Part shown: positions 1-8,528 of the stretch, piece after piece | How positions within the stretch are numbered: position 1 is the stretch's first letter | Layout of the letters: the number at the start of each line of letters is the position of its first letter | Source of the DNA: Promicromonospora umidemergens | Lineage (GTDB): Bacteria; Actinomycetota; Actinomycetes; Actinomycetales; Cellulomonadaceae | Assembly: GCF_024171995.1 (NCBI RefSeq) | Contig: NZ_JAMTCT010000011.1 | Span: forward strand, 1 to 64,000 | Length of the DNA stretch: 64,000 bases | Direction of reading: 5' to 3' | The notes under the pieces: generated by a model | Told to the model about the DNA's origin: nothing | Seen by the model: only the letters and a program-made list of their open reading frames with translations | The model's database searches: none | Position numbers and translations under genes: made by a program

Positions 1-544
1 CGGACGCCCAGTGCGCCACGCAGGAGCCCGGGAAGTGACCGCCGGGCTGGCTCAGCGTGACACCCGGCAGGATCTCGCGGTCGCCCCGCCACAGCTCGAC
101 GGCGTCGTCGGACCGGGCCAGCCAGTGCGCGTCGGCCTCGCTGACCAGGATCGGTACCCCGCCGAGCCGGCGGCTCCACTCGACCTGCACGCCGTACATG
201 TGCGGGTGGCTCGCCACGATGTACGCGAGACCGCCCAGGCCCTGGACCGCAGCCACGGCGGCGTCGTCGACGTAGCCCGGGACGTCGAACATCAGGTTCC
301 CCCGCGCCGTCCGGACGACCTTCGCGACGGGACCGATGCCGACGTCGGGCACCGTGGTGAGCCCGAACAGGTCGGGTTCCAGCTCCCTGACGGCGATGCT
401 CTGCCCCTCGGCCGCGAGCTCTTCCAGCGTCGTCCAGCGCTGCCCGTCGGCGGGCACCCACTGGCGTTCGTCGGCGCAGACGGCGCACACGTCGGGCCGG
501 GACTCATGCTCCACGCCGCACGTGCGGCAGATCCAGAACGTCAT
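1..544 (-). CDS. Metallo-beta-lactamase-fold hydrolase with N-terminal zinc ribbon (3' end off the window)
   Basis: Translation from the ATG at 544 runs open to the window edge (181 codons), so the C-terminus is missing. Residues 6-23 form a rubredoxin-like zinc ribbon (C6xxC9 and C20xxC23). The rest looks like a metallo-beta-lactamase fold: SHPHMYG and GGHFPGS resemble the first metal-binding His loops, although a canonical HxHxDH is not seen in the visible part. Similar ribbon-plus-MBL proteins are usually annotated only as MBL-fold hydrolases, and the substrate is unknown. It is divergent from the secreted beta-helix gene across a 254-bp gap. Confidence 0.72.
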   Translation of the reverse strand, partial: MTFWICRTCGVEHESRPDVCAVCADERQWVPADGQRWTTLEELAAEGQSIAVRELEPDLFGLTTVPDVGIGPVAKVVRTARGNLMFDVPGYVDDAAVAAVQGLGGLAYIVASHPHMYGVQVEWSRRLGGVPILVSEADAHWLARSDDAVELWRGDREILPGVTLSQPGGHFPGSCVAHWAS

Positions 545-798
545 TCGACTGCTCCCCTTCGTCGACCTCGTGCTCGGTCACGATGCGCCTCGGCGTGCGC
601 CGTGTCCAGCACATTCGTCCGACCGCGAAGGCCCTGGGCGGTCCCCCGACCGCCAGTCCGTCCGCGCGCCGCACGGCGCGCCGCCGGGTGAATCGTTTCG
701 GATCGCCGCCTGGTCTGGCGCTGGAGCCACGTGGTCCATACGCTCGTGGCCACGTGTCTCTACATCGTTGTAGGGCTGGTTCTCAAGGAGGAGTGACC
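545..798. promoter_or_regulatory. Divergent intergenic region with dyads
   Basis: This 254-bp gap separates two divergent genes. It holds two near-identical CCACGTG-type palindromes (about 726-733 and 749-756) and the inverted repeat CTACA/TGTAG at 760-773, 26 nt before the beta-helix start. These are candidate operator sites. A strong Shine-Dalgarno AAGGAGGAG lies at 785-793. No additional gene is visible. Confidence 0.35.
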
Positions 799-1962
799 AT
801 GGCACCAACGTCACCACGTCGCCCGCGGCTTCTCGCCGCCGGGGCAGCGGCACTGTCGGTAGTCGTCTCCCTGCTCGCCGCGCCGGGGGTCGCGGCAGCG
901 CCGACCAGCGCGCCGCCCACGACGGCGTCGCCCAACGCCACGACGTCGGACGTCGCACGGGCGGCTGCCTGCGGCGACGGCGCTGACGCTCTCGTCACCG
1001 GCAGCCAGTCGTCAGGGTTCACCGCCACCTACCACGGGCAGACCGTCTACCAGGGCGAGTACTACATCACCGCGATCTGGGAGGCGATCGGCGCGCTCGA
1101 CCCGGGTCGCACCAGCCAGGAGAAGGTGTCGGTCATGGCCAGCGCCTGGATCGGCAACAACACGATCGACCTGCCGAGCCACACGGCGTTCGAGGTCTGC
1201 GGAACCCTCGACACCGGATACGTCGCCGGACGGGGCGCGATCCAGGCGATCGGGGTCCAGGACGTCTCCATCCCCACCCTGAACCTGACGGGCGCCCCGT
1301 ACTTCGGCCTGCGCTTCGCCGACGTCGACGACCTGCACCTCGGCCAGATCGACCTGCGGATGACCGGCGGTATCGGCATCCGTTTCGAGCGTGACCTGCC
1401 AGGCAGCTCGAACGTCCGCATCGACTCCGTCTACGCCTCCGGCATGCCGGGCCACGCGATCGAGACCTGGCACATCGACGGCCTGCGGATCGGCACCGTC
1501 ACCGCGCGGAACGTCGGTGAGTCAGGGCTGCTGATCCAGGGGACGAGCAACGCCACCATCGGGACGGTCGACGGCGAGAACGTCGGTACGGGTACCGGCT
1601 ACGCCACCTTCCGCATGGCCAACGACAACGGGCCGAACGTCACCGTGGACCGCGTGCGGTCACGCGGCGGCGGCCGAGGCGTGTTCTGCGTGTCCAACTC
1701 GCGGGGCGCCCGGATCAACAGCGTCGACCTCGCGAACACCGGCAACAACTCGATCCTCATCGAGAACTGCTCGGACATCACCGTCGCTGGCGGGACCGTC
1801 AACGGGGGCGGCGAGGTGCGGCTCGCGGCGCGCTCGGAGTTCCCCAACAACCGGAACATCCACATCGCGCTTCGTGTGGACAACACCTCCGTGCGGGAGT
1901 CGCCGTGCGGGGAGAACACCACGTGGAACCTGAGCGGGAACGGTTCCCGCAACATCTGCTGA
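799..1962 (+). CDS. Secreted right-handed parallel beta-helix protein
   Basis: The 387-aa product starts at the ATG at 799, preceded by AAGGAGGAG. It has a classical signal peptide: a basic N-terminus, a hydrophobic core around residues 10-30 and an Ala-rich cleavage region. The mature part lacks membrane segments and carries short repeats of the type N-V-x-I-D-S-V, I-G-T-V and I-N-S-V-D-L, about one every 20-25 residues. This is the signature of a pectate-lyase-like solenoid. Cys pairs near both ends may form disulfides. Such folds occur in polysaccharide lyases, hydrolases and non-enzymatic adhesins, and no catalytic motif lets me choose. An extracellular carbohydrate-related role is an inference. 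Confidence 0.72.
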   Translation: MAPTSPRRPRLLAAGAAALSVVVSLLAAPGVAAAPTSAPPTTASPNATTSDVARAAACGDGADALVTGSQSSGFTATYHGQTVYQGEYYITAIWEAIGALDPGRTSQEKVSVMASAWIGNNTIDLPSHTAFEVCGTLDTGYVAGRGAIQAIGVQDVSIPTLNLTGAPYFGLRFADVDDLHLGQIDLRMTGGIGIRFERDLPGSSNVRIDSVYASGMPGHAIETWHIDGLRIGTVTARNVGESGLLIQGTSNATIGTVDGENVGTGTGYATFRMANDNGPNVTVDRVRSRGGGRGVFCVSNSRGARINSVDLANTGNNSILIENCSDITVAGGTVNGGGEVRLAARSEFPNNRNIHIALRVDNTSVRESPCGENTTWNLSGNGSRNIC

Positions 1963-1993
1963 CCCGGCCTCGCAGGCGCGCGTAGGCGACCAG

Positions 1994-2040
1994 AACGGGG
2001 TTGTGCTCCGGATCAGGCTCAGCCGGATCACAACCCCGTT
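1994..2040. terminator. Long hairpin after the beta-helix gene
   Basis: Perfect 12-bp arms AACGGGGTTGTG (1994-2005) and CACAACCCCGTT (2029-2040). Inner pairing TCCGG/CCGGA extends the stem, and outer GGCGAC/GTCGCC pairs after a 3-nt bulge. There is no U-tract. It lies 31 bp after a stop and 82 bp before the next start, so a terminator is most likely; an operator for the kinase gene is possible. Confidence 0.55.
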
Positions 2041-2109
2041 GTCGCCTTCCTGGACGCTCAGGTTCGCCGGCTCCCCCTTCAGGCGGAAGCGGTCGCGTCC
2101 CGGAGTTCC

Positions 2110-2115
2110 TACCCT
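2110..2115 (+). promoter_or_regulatory. -10 box TACCCT of a leaderless transcript (histidine kinase)
   Basis: TACCCT ends 6 nt before the ATG at 2122 and there is no Shine-Dalgarno sequence. This suggests transcription starting at or next to the start codon. Confidence 0.45.
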
Positions 2116-2121
2116 GGGGGC

Positions 2122-3654
2122 ATGGTCCATGCCCCACCCCGGTCCGAGACACGGCCGCCCGACGGCGATCGACCCGCCGTCGCGGGTCCTGACGTACTCC
2201 GACCTGCCGGGCGCCTGGCGGGCCTCCTCGACTGGTTCGGCGTCGACGCCGACTGGGAGCGGGTCCCCGCGGGCCCCGACGCCTACCGCAAGGACCTGCT
2301 GCTGGGTGCCGGGTTCGCCGTGCTCGCGGCCATCTCCGTGGAGCTCGGCCGCAGCATGGGGATCTTCGAGGGTGCGCGCGAGCCGCTGTGGCTGATCATC
2401 CTGCTCGCGGTGGTGAGCACGGCCCCCTTGGCGTGGCGCCGTCGCTACCCCCTGGTGTCGCTCGCGCTCGTGTACGGGTTGTGGCTCGGGCTCGGCCTGA
2501 CGATCAGCGCGATCACGGTGCTCATGCCGATGCAGGTCATGTATTTCGTCGCGCTGTTCACGGCCGTGGCCTGGGCGCGGGACCGGCGGGCGATGCTCGT
2601 GGTGGTCAGCGTCTGCGTGCTGATGATGTTCACCTGGCTCATCTGGATGTTCGCGGTGCAGCAGGGCATGGAGATGCTCCTCGAGGAGTTCCCGACGCGC
2701 GCGGACTGGCCCGGCCTGATCGAGCCGTATCTCGCGAACGCCGTCTACCAGCTCATCACCAACATCGCGTTCTTCGGCGGCGCGGTGGTGGCGGGCCAGA
2801 TGCAGTGGAACGCGGCGCGACGCCGGCGGCAGCTCTCCGACCAGGCGGACACCATCGAGAGACAGGCCGCAGCCCTCACGGACCAGGCCATCGTGGCCGA
2901 GCGGGTGCGGATCGCGCGCGAGCTGCACGACGTCGTCGCCCACCACGTGTCCGTGATCGGCATCCAGGCCGCCGCCGCCCGCCGCGTGCTCGACCGCGAC
3001 CCGGCCCGGACGGCTGAAGCGCTCGTCACGATCGAGCGTGAGTCGCGCGAGGGGGTCGCGCAGATGCGCAACCTGGTGGGGACGCTCCGCTCCGTGCCCG
3101 ACGGCGGCGCGCGCGACGATCCGCCGGGCCCGGACGGCGGCGGCTCGCGGGCGCCGGAGCCGGGCCTGGCCGATCTTCCGGCACTGACCGCCGCGGACCA
3201 CGACGGCCTCGACACGACGTTCCGCCAGGTCGAGGAGCCGCCGGGTACCGCAGCCGACGTCACGGATCCCATGGGGCTCAGCCTCTACCGCACCGCCCAG
3301 GAGGCGATGGCGAACGTGCGCAAGCACTCGACGGCCCGGTCCGCGACGGTCACGCTGCGCGTGGTGCGGGCTCCCGAGGCCATAGCGGGTCAGCAGTTCG
3401 AGCACGGTTTCGCCGAGGTGGAGGTGCTCGACGACGGGCGGCCGCGCCGCGGGACGTCCGGCTCCGGGCTCGGGCTGCTCGGGATCCGCGAGCGTGCGGC
3501 GACCCATCAGGGCGTCGTCGAGATCGGCACCCGGGCGACCGGAGGATTCCGGGTCCGGGTGCGGCTGCCGCTGCCCGCGCCCGATTCCGAGGGCCGCAGC
3601 GCCCCCGGCCCCGCCGCCCACACCGCAACCACAGCATCGGGGAGTGACGCGTGA
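2122..3654 (+). CDS. NarL-type sensor histidine kinase
   Basis: The 510-aa product has about 60 leading residues, then a membrane block of five or six hydrophobic helices (about residues 60-230). A coiled linker leads to a HisKA_3 dimerisation domain with phospho-acceptor His269 in ARELHDVVAHHVSV. The C-terminal HATPase region has the N-box AQEAMANVRKHS and the G-box GSGLGLLGIRERA. The next gene overlaps by 4 nt and is the cognate LuxR-type regulator. The start was chosen for the TACCCT box 6 nt upstream. The signal sensed is unknown; the nearby cstA operon is a plausible target by position only. Confidence 0.9.
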   Translation: MVHAPPRSETRPPDGDRPAVAGPDVLRPAGRLAGLLDWFGVDADWERVPAGPDAYRKDLLLGAGFAVLAAISVELGRSMGIFEGAREPLWLIILLAVVSTAPLAWRRRYPLVSLALVYGLWLGLGLTISAITVLMPMQVMYFVALFTAVAWARDRRAMLVVVSVCVLMMFTWLIWMFAVQQGMEMLLEEFPTRADWPGLIEPYLANAVYQLITNIAFFGGAVVAGQMQWNAARRRRQLSDQADTIERQAAALTDQAIVAERVRIARELHDVVAHHVSVIGIQAAAARRVLDRDPARTAEALVTIERESREGVAQMRNLVGTLRSVPDGGARDDPPGPDGGGSRAPEPGLADLPALTAADHDGLDTTFRQVEEPPGTAADVTDPMGLSLYRTAQEAMANVRKHSTARSATVTLRVVRAPEAIAGQQFEHGFAEVEVLDDGRPRRGTSGSGLGLLGIRERAATHQGVVEIGTRATGGFRVRVRLPLPAPDSEGRSAPGPAAHTATTASGSDA

Positions 3655-4358
3655 TCCGGGTCCTGCTCGTCGACGACCAGGCGCTCGTGCGCTCCGGCTT
3701 CTCGCTCATCCTCTCGGTGGAGGACGACTTCGAGGTGGTCGGTGAGGCTCCCGACGGCGCCGCGGCGATCGAGCTGACCCGTGAGGTGCGCCCGGACATC
3801 GTGCTCATGGACGTGCAGATGCCAGTCATGGACGGGATCGAGGCCACGCGCCGGATCGTCGCGGAGGACCTCGCGAAGGTGCTGGTGCTGACGACGTTCG
3901 ACCACGACGAGTACGTGTTCGACGGGCTCGCGGCCGGCGCGTCGGGGTTCCTGCTGAAGAACTCGGACGCGGAGCACCTCGTCGAGGCCGTACGGACCGT
4001 GGCAGCCGGGCACGCGCTGCTCGCGCCGCAGATCACCCGCCGTGTGATCGAGCAGATGGTGGCGGGGGAGCGACCGCTGCCGGGTGATACGGGCGCTCTT
4101 CGGCAGGCTGGGGGAGCTGCCGCGGGAGCCCGGCCCCGGCCGACGGTCGAGGTGCCGGACGGCCTTGCACTCCTCACCCCGCGGGAGCGTGAGGTGCTGG
4201 AGCTGGTGGGCACCGGGCTGTCGAACGCTGAGATCGCCAAGACCCTGTACCTCGGCGAGGCGACGGTCAAGACCCACGTCTCGAACCTGCTGTCCAAGCT
4301 GCACGTGCGGGACCGGGTCCAGGCGGTGGTTCTCGCCCACCGCGTCGGGCTGGTGTGA
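3651..4358 (+). CDS. NarL/LuxR-family response regulator
   Basis: The 235-aa product has a receiver domain with acidic pair D8/D9, phospho-acceptor D54 in VLMDVQMP, Thr in LVLTTFD and Lys in FLLKNS. A linker of about 45 residues follows, then a LuxR helix-turn-helix with LTPREREVLELVGTGLSNAE and the recognition helix around ATVKTHVSNLL. The GTG start overlaps the kinase stop (GTGA), indicating translational coupling. It is probably the DNA-binding partner of the upstream kinase. The gap to the downstream gene is 98 bp with a promoter-like TAGTAT, so cstA may be the regulated gene. Confidence 0.92.
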   Translation: MIRVLLVDDQALVRSGFSLILSVEDDFEVVGEAPDGAAAIELTREVRPDIVLMDVQMPVMDGIEATRRIVAEDLAKVLVLTTFDHDEYVFDGLAAGASGFLLKNSDAEHLVEAVRTVAAGHALLAPQITRRVIEQMVAGERPLPGDTGALRQAGGAAAGARPRPTVEVPDGLALLTPREREVLELVGTGLSNAEIAKTLYLGEATVKTHVSNLLSKLHVRDRVQAVVLAHRVGLV

Positions 4359-4456
4359 TGGCGGGACAGGCCGACCGGTCAACCCTCTGTATAGGTAACC
4401 ATCGAAACTAGTATGGTGTGCCGGTCCCCCGTCGACGATGACCCTGGAGGCCCCCC

Positions 4457-6157
4457 GTGAACTCCCTCGTCCTGGCCGTCATCGGTATTGCACTGATGCT
4501 CGCCGGATATCTGCTGTACTCCAAGTTTCTCGGTAAGAAGGTTTTCCGACTCGACCCCGCCTTCAAGACCCCTGCGCACGAGCTGAACGACGGTGTGGAC
4601 TACGTCCCCACCAACAAGTTCGTGCTCTGGGGCCACCACTTCACCTCCGTCGCAGGCGCAGCCCCCATCGTGGGCCCCGCCGTGGCCGTGATCTGGGGCT
4701 GGCTGCCCGCGGTCCTGTGGGTAACCATCGGCACCGTCTTCTTCGCAGGCATGCACGACATGGGCGCCCTCTGGGCCTCCCAGCGCCACAAGGGCCAGTC
4801 GATGGGCATGCTGTCGGGCAAGTACATCGGCACGCGCGGCCGCGCCCTGTTCCTCGTCGTGATCTTCCTGCTGCTGCTCATGGTCGTTGCCGCGTTCGCC
4901 GTGGTCATCAAGAACCTGCTGATCAGCACGCCGTCGTCGGTCATCCCGGTGTGGGGCGCGATCCTCGTGGCCCTCGTGATCGGCCAGATGATCTACCGCT
5001 GGAAGATCAGCCTCCTGCTCACCACCATCATCGGAGTCGTGGCGCTGTACGCGCTGATCATCGTCGGCGACGCCAACGCGATAGTCCTGCCCGACCCGAT
5101 CCTCGGCATGTCGCCGGCGACCTTCTGGATCGTGGCGCTGTTCGTCTACGCGGGCATCGCGTCCCTGCTGCCGGTGTGGGTGCTGCTGCAGCCACGCGAC
5201 TACATCAACGGCGTCCAGCTCTTCATCGGCCTGGGCATCCTGTTCGGCTCGGTGCTGCTGTCGGCCCCGGCGATCGTCGCCCCGGCGATCAACCAGAACG
5301 TCCCGGAGGGCACGCCGCCGCTCGTCCCGCTGCTGTTCGTGACGATCGCCTGCGGCGCCATCTCGGGCTTCCACGGCATGGTGTCCTCCGGCACGTCGTC
5401 GAAGCAGCTCGACAAGGAGACCGACTCGCGGTTCGTCGGCTACTTCGGTGCCGTGGGCGAAGGGCTGCTGGCTCTCGGCGCGATCATCGCCGCGACGGCC
5501 GGCTACCGGACGCTCGCCGACTGGGAAGCCGTCTACACCGCGTTCAACGAGGGGGGCGTGGCGGCATTCGTCGAGGGCGGCGGCAACATCCTCAATGCCG
5601 GCCTCGGCATCCCCCTTGGCCTGTCGGCCACGATCCTTGCCACCATGGCCGTCCTGTTCGCGGCGACCACCATGGATACCGGGGTACGCCTGCTGCGCTT
5701 CGTGGTCCAGGAGGCGGGCGAGCTCGCGAAGGTCAAGATCGGCGGCCTGCTCGGCACGGTGATCGCGCTCGTCGTGTCCGTCGGCCTGGTGTTCAGCCTC
5801 GGGGCCGACGGCGAGGGCGGCATGCTGATCTGGCCGCTGTTCGGTACCACGAACCAGCTGCTGGCATCCCTGACCCTGTCGGTGATCGCCGTCATCCTGC
5901 TGCGGAAGAAGATCAACCCGTTGCCGGTCGTGATCCCGCTCGCCGTGGTCATGGTCATGTCGATCTACGCGCTGGTGCTCCAGATGGGCACGTTCTACGC
6001 CGAGCAGAGCTGGATGCTGCTGGTGCTCGACATCATCATCCTCATCGCCTCCCTCTGGGTGGCGCTGGAGGCGTTCATCGCCATGGGCAAGGCCCGCGGC
6101 GGTGTCGACGACGAGGACGACGCCGACAACAAGCCCGTCGCGAGCGTCGAGGGCTGA
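4457..6157 (+). CDS. cstA: CstA-family carbon-starvation / pyruvate transporter
   Basis: The 566-aa polytopic membrane protein begins at a GTG preceded by CTGGAGG. It has at least 14 hydrophobic helices. The N-terminal signature of the CstA/BtsT family is clear: YVPTNKFVLWGHHFTSVAGA followed by PIVGPAVAVIWGWLP. Central motifs FHGMVSSGTSSKQ and DTGVRLLRFVVQE also fit. E. coli CstA is about 700 aa, so this is the shorter form. The family carries pyruvate and perhaps peptides. The next gene starts 3 nt after the stop and encodes a small CC-tailed protein, equivalent in position to YbdD/YjiX. The C-terminus is acidic and cytosolic. Confidence 0.93.
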   Translation: MNSLVLAVIGIALMLAGYLLYSKFLGKKVFRLDPAFKTPAHELNDGVDYVPTNKFVLWGHHFTSVAGAAPIVGPAVAVIWGWLPAVLWVTIGTVFFAGMHDMGALWASQRHKGQSMGMLSGKYIGTRGRALFLVVIFLLLLMVVAAFAVVIKNLLISTPSSVIPVWGAILVALVIGQMIYRWKISLLLTTIIGVVALYALIIVGDANAIVLPDPILGMSPATFWIVALFVYAGIASLLPVWVLLQPRDYINGVQLFIGLGILFGSVLLSAPAIVAPAINQNVPEGTPPLVPLLFVTIACGAISGFHGMVSSGTSSKQLDKETDSRFVGYFGAVGEGLLALGAIIAATAGYRTLADWEAVYTAFNEGGVAAFVEGGGNILNAGLGIPLGLSATILATMAVLFAATTMDTGVRLLRFVVQEAGELAKVKIGGLLGTVIALVVSVGLVFSLGADGEGGMLIWPLFGTTNQLLASLTLSVIAVILLRKKINPLPVVIPLAVVMVMSIYALVLQMGTFYAEQSWMLLVLDIIILIASLWVALEAFIAMGKARGGVDDEDDADNKPVASVEG

Positions 6158-6160
6158 CCT

Positions 6161-6442
6161 GTGCTCAGCCGCCGGTTCGGCACCGCCCGCCGGCGGCTGA
6201 GCGCTGTCTCCGAGGGGCTGCGCGAGTTCTACGTGGCGCCCTACCGCCGCACGTTCGCGCGGGCCCAGCGCGACGAGGATGATCTCTTCATGCTGCTCGT
6301 CCTGAGCGAGGCCCTCGGGGTGCCCAACCCGGCGTCGTACTACACGGTGGAGCTCCTGCCGCTCGTCTACGAGCGCGTGCACGAGTGGCACACCCGCATG
6401 GGCATGGACCGATCACCGCTGGCGGACGTCTCGTGCTGCTGA
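6161..6442 (+). CDS. Cory-CC-star family small protein
   Basis: The 93-aa soluble protein starts at a GTG 3 nt after the cstA stop. It is rich in Arg at the N-terminus, carries [18 protein letters not shown], and ends in Ser-Cys-Cys directly before the stop. That matches what I know of the cory-CC-star family, named for its terminal CC. The small partners of E. coli cstA and btsT (YbdD, YjiX) also end in Cys-Cys, so the tail may be a shared functional feature such as metal or partner binding. Its stop lies inside the next gene, giving a tight three-gene operon. Biochemical function is unknown. Confidence 0.85.
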   Translation: MLSRRFGTARRRLSAVSEGLREFYVAPYRRTFARAQRDEDDLFMLLVLSEALGVPNPASYYTVELLPLVYERVHEWHTRMGMDRSPLADVSCC

Positions 6443-7437
6443 CCGACGTCGTACGCGGTCGGCGCGTCCTGTTCCTTGGCGGGAAGGGTGGCGTCGGCAA
6501 GACCACGACGGCGTCCGCGCTCGCGCTCGCGCAGGCGCAGGCGGGGCGCCGGGTCCTGGTCGTCTCGACCGACCCCGCGCACAACCTCGGGCACCTGTGG
6601 CAGCGGGACGTGGGGGACGCCGTCGTGCCGCTGTGGCGGGCCGAGGTGCGATCCGACCCTTCGGACGGCACTGGGACGAGCGGCCGTGCGGGGCTCCTCG
6701 ACGGGGTCGAGATCGATCCACGGCGTACGACCGACGCGCACCTCGCCCAGGTCGGGTCCACGCTGCGCCGCCTGATGCCGGACCACCTGGCCAAGGAGGT
6801 CGACCGGCATCTCGACCTCGCCAGGGACGCTCCGGGGACGCACGAGGCAGCGGTGCTCGAGCGGATCGCCGACGCCGTGGAGACGGGCCTGGCCGACTAC
6901 GACCTCGTCGTGTTCGACACCGCGCCGTCGGGACACACCGCCCGGCTCATGGCGCTGCCCGAGACGATGTCCGCCTGGACCGAGGGTCTCTTGCGGCGGC
7001 GGGACCGGGCCGACAAGTTCTCCGGCGCCCTGTCCGGGCTCGGCGTGCGTGACCCGAAGGCGGAGCGGGACAGCGAGATCCGGCGCACTCTGCTGCGCCG
7101 CAGGGAGCGCTTCGAACGTCTGCGGTCGGTGCTCACCGACCCGGAGACGACGTCGTTCCTGCTGGTGCTGGCCGCGGAGCGGCTGCCGGTGCTGGAGACC
7201 GTCGAGCTGGCCGGGACCCTGCGGAAGCTCGGTGTGCCGGTGGGTGGTCTGGTCGTGAACAAGCGCTCGCCCGACGGCGCGGGCGGGCTGCTCGCGGCCC
7301 GGCGCGCGCACGAGGACGAATGGCTCGCCGTGCTGGACGCCGAGCTGGGTGACCTGCCGCGCGTCGAGTGCGAGCTGCTGCCGGGCGAGGTCACGGGCGC
7401 TGCGGGGCTGGAGCAGTTCGGCGCGGCGCTACGGTAG
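6433..7437 (+). CDS. ArsA/GET3-like P-loop ATPase
   Basis: The 334-aa product starts at the GTG at 6433, overlapping the upstream stop by 10 nt. A longer in-frame start exists at 6385 but would overlap the upstream gene by 58 nt. The P-loop is the deviant type [10 protein letters not shown], followed by [14 protein letters not shown] and the switch motif [17 protein letters not shown]. All are diagnostic of the ArsA/GET3 branch of SIMIBI ATPases. Only one ATPase half is present. No ars genes are adjacent, so arsenite pumping is unlikely. Linkage to CstA and the CC-tailed protein suggests an ATP-driven assembly or gating role, which is inference. Confidence 0.9.
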   Translation: MLLTDVVRGRRVLFLGGKGGVGKTTTASALALAQAQAGRRVLVVSTDPAHNLGHLWQRDVGDAVVPLWRAEVRSDPSDGTGTSGRAGLLDGVEIDPRRTTDAHLAQVGSTLRRLMPDHLAKEVDRHLDLARDAPGTHEAAVLERIADAVETGLADYDLVVFDTAPSGHTARLMALPETMSAWTEGLLRRRDRADKFSGALSGLGVRDPKAERDSEIRRTLLRRRERFERLRSVLTDPETTSFLLVLAAERLPVLETVELAGTLRKLGVPVGGLVVNKRSPDGAGGLLAARRAHEDEWLAVLDAELGDLPRVECELLPGEVTGAAGLEQFGAALR

Positions 7438-7442
7438 GAATG

Positions 7443-8441
7443 TCAGCGATCGTTGACACCTCTCCACCGCTGCGCGAGACGCCGGCCGGCGTCGACGAGC
7501 TCGGGCGGCTCCAGCTCGGAGAGGTCTGCGTCGAACGTGGCGAGGATCCCGGCGACGCCCGCCCAGGACCACGCGCCGATGGTGAGCCGGGAGTGGTGGT
7601 CGTCGAGGTGCTCGACGACCGACCCGCCGGGCGCCCACCGGGCGACGGTCTCGGCCGGGAGCTTGATCCGAGCCGTCCCCACGCACTCCCACGCTGCGAC
7701 GGTGTCGCCTCGGTCGTGCGTGGTCATGACGAAGTGGGCGACGTCGCCGCCCGGCACCTCTCGCGGCGCGAACCGGGTTCCGGTGGCGGTGTGGACATGG
7801 AGGCGGTCGACGCGGTGCACCCGCCACGTGTCGTCGGCCAGGTCGTAGCCCACGAGGTACCACCGCCCGGCCCAGACGACCAGATGGTGCGGTTCGAGGC
7901 GCCGTGGCGGGGCGAAGTCGGCAGCACGGGGATCCGGACGGGTGCCGTCGGCCCGTAACGCGTCGAAGACGAGCACGTGCTGCTGCCGGACCGCGCTGCC
8001 GACGGCCTTCAGCGCACCCGGTGCGATAGGTGGCCCCGGGAACTCCCAGTAGTTCCGCAGCGTGGTCAGGCGGAGCTTCTCCATGGTGGACCGCAGCGCC
8101 GGGGGAACCACCTGCTTCAGGGTGTCTGCCGCTCGTGCCGCGTCCTCGCCCAGACCGAGGACGCTGGTAGAGGCGGTCTGCAGGGCGACGGCGACGGCCA
8201 GGGCCTGTTCGTCGTCGAACAGCAGCGGCGGCAGCGGATGGCCGGTGCCGAGCTGGTACCCGCCGGCCGGGCCACGAACGGTCGCCACCGGGTAGCCGAG
8301 CCGCCGCAGGGTCTCGACGTCCCGCCGGACCGTGCGCTCGCTGACGTCGAGGCGAGATGCGAGCTCGCCGAGCGACCAGCGCCGACGTGCGGCGAACAGG
8401 GACAGCAGCTGCAGAGTCCGTCGCGAGGTGTCGGCCACCAC
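7443..8441 (-). CDS. HTH-11/WYL-domain transcriptional regulator (YafY type)
   Basis: The 332-aa protein starts at a GTG at 8441. The N-terminal winged helix-turn-helix reads LGELASRLDVSERTVRRD and continues into GYPVATVRGPAGGYQLG, the usual HTH-11/WYL linker. A WYL-like ligand domain occupies about residues 140-230; the signature is WAGRWYLVGYDL. A C-terminal WCX-like extension follows. It is divergent from an FAD monooxygenase across an 87-bp gap, the common layout for a regulator of its neighbour. Its stop is 5 bp from that of the convergent ATPase gene. Confidence 0.88.
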   Translation of the reverse strand: MVADTSRRTLQLLSLFAARRRWSLGELASRLDVSERTVRRDVETLRRLGYPVATVRGPAGGYQLGTGHPLPPLLFDDEQALAVAVALQTASTSVLGLGEDAARAADTLKQVVPPALRSTMEKLRLTTLRNYWEFPGPPIAPGALKAVGSAVRQQHVLVFDALRADGTRPDPRAADFAPPRRLEPHHLVVWAGRWYLVGYDLADDTWRVHRVDRLHVHTATGTRFAPREVPGGDVAHFVMTTHDRGDTVAAWECVGTARIKLPAETVARWAPGGSVVEHLDDHHSRLTIGAWSWAGVAGILATFDADLSELEPPELVDAGRRLAQRWRGVNDR

Positions 8442-8528
8442 CGCAGCATGCAGGTACTGGACACTCCGAGTCCACTACTGGTGGCACGGTCCCGGTGTTC
8501 AGTCCTACCAAGGAAGGGTCGTACCGGA

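Noticed and set aside
1660-3621. 653-codon minus-strand frame across the beta-helix and kinase genes
   Set aside because: Antisense shadow caused by high GC: very rich in Arg, Asp, His and Glu, with no domain, and crossing two real genes.
4379-6391. 670-codon minus-strand frame opposite cstA
   Set aside because: His/Asp/Glu-rich shadow of a membrane protein gene, with no recognisable domain.
6385-6432. Longer N-terminus for the ArsA-like ATPase
   Set aside because: It would overlap the upstream gene by 58 nt with residues (MAHPHGHGP) not typical of the family; the GTG at 6433 sits right before the fold.
6433-6442. Selenocysteine readthrough at the CC-tail of the small protein
   Set aside because: The two terminal codons are both Cys and the stop is inside the next gene's start; no SECIS-like hairpin is evident.
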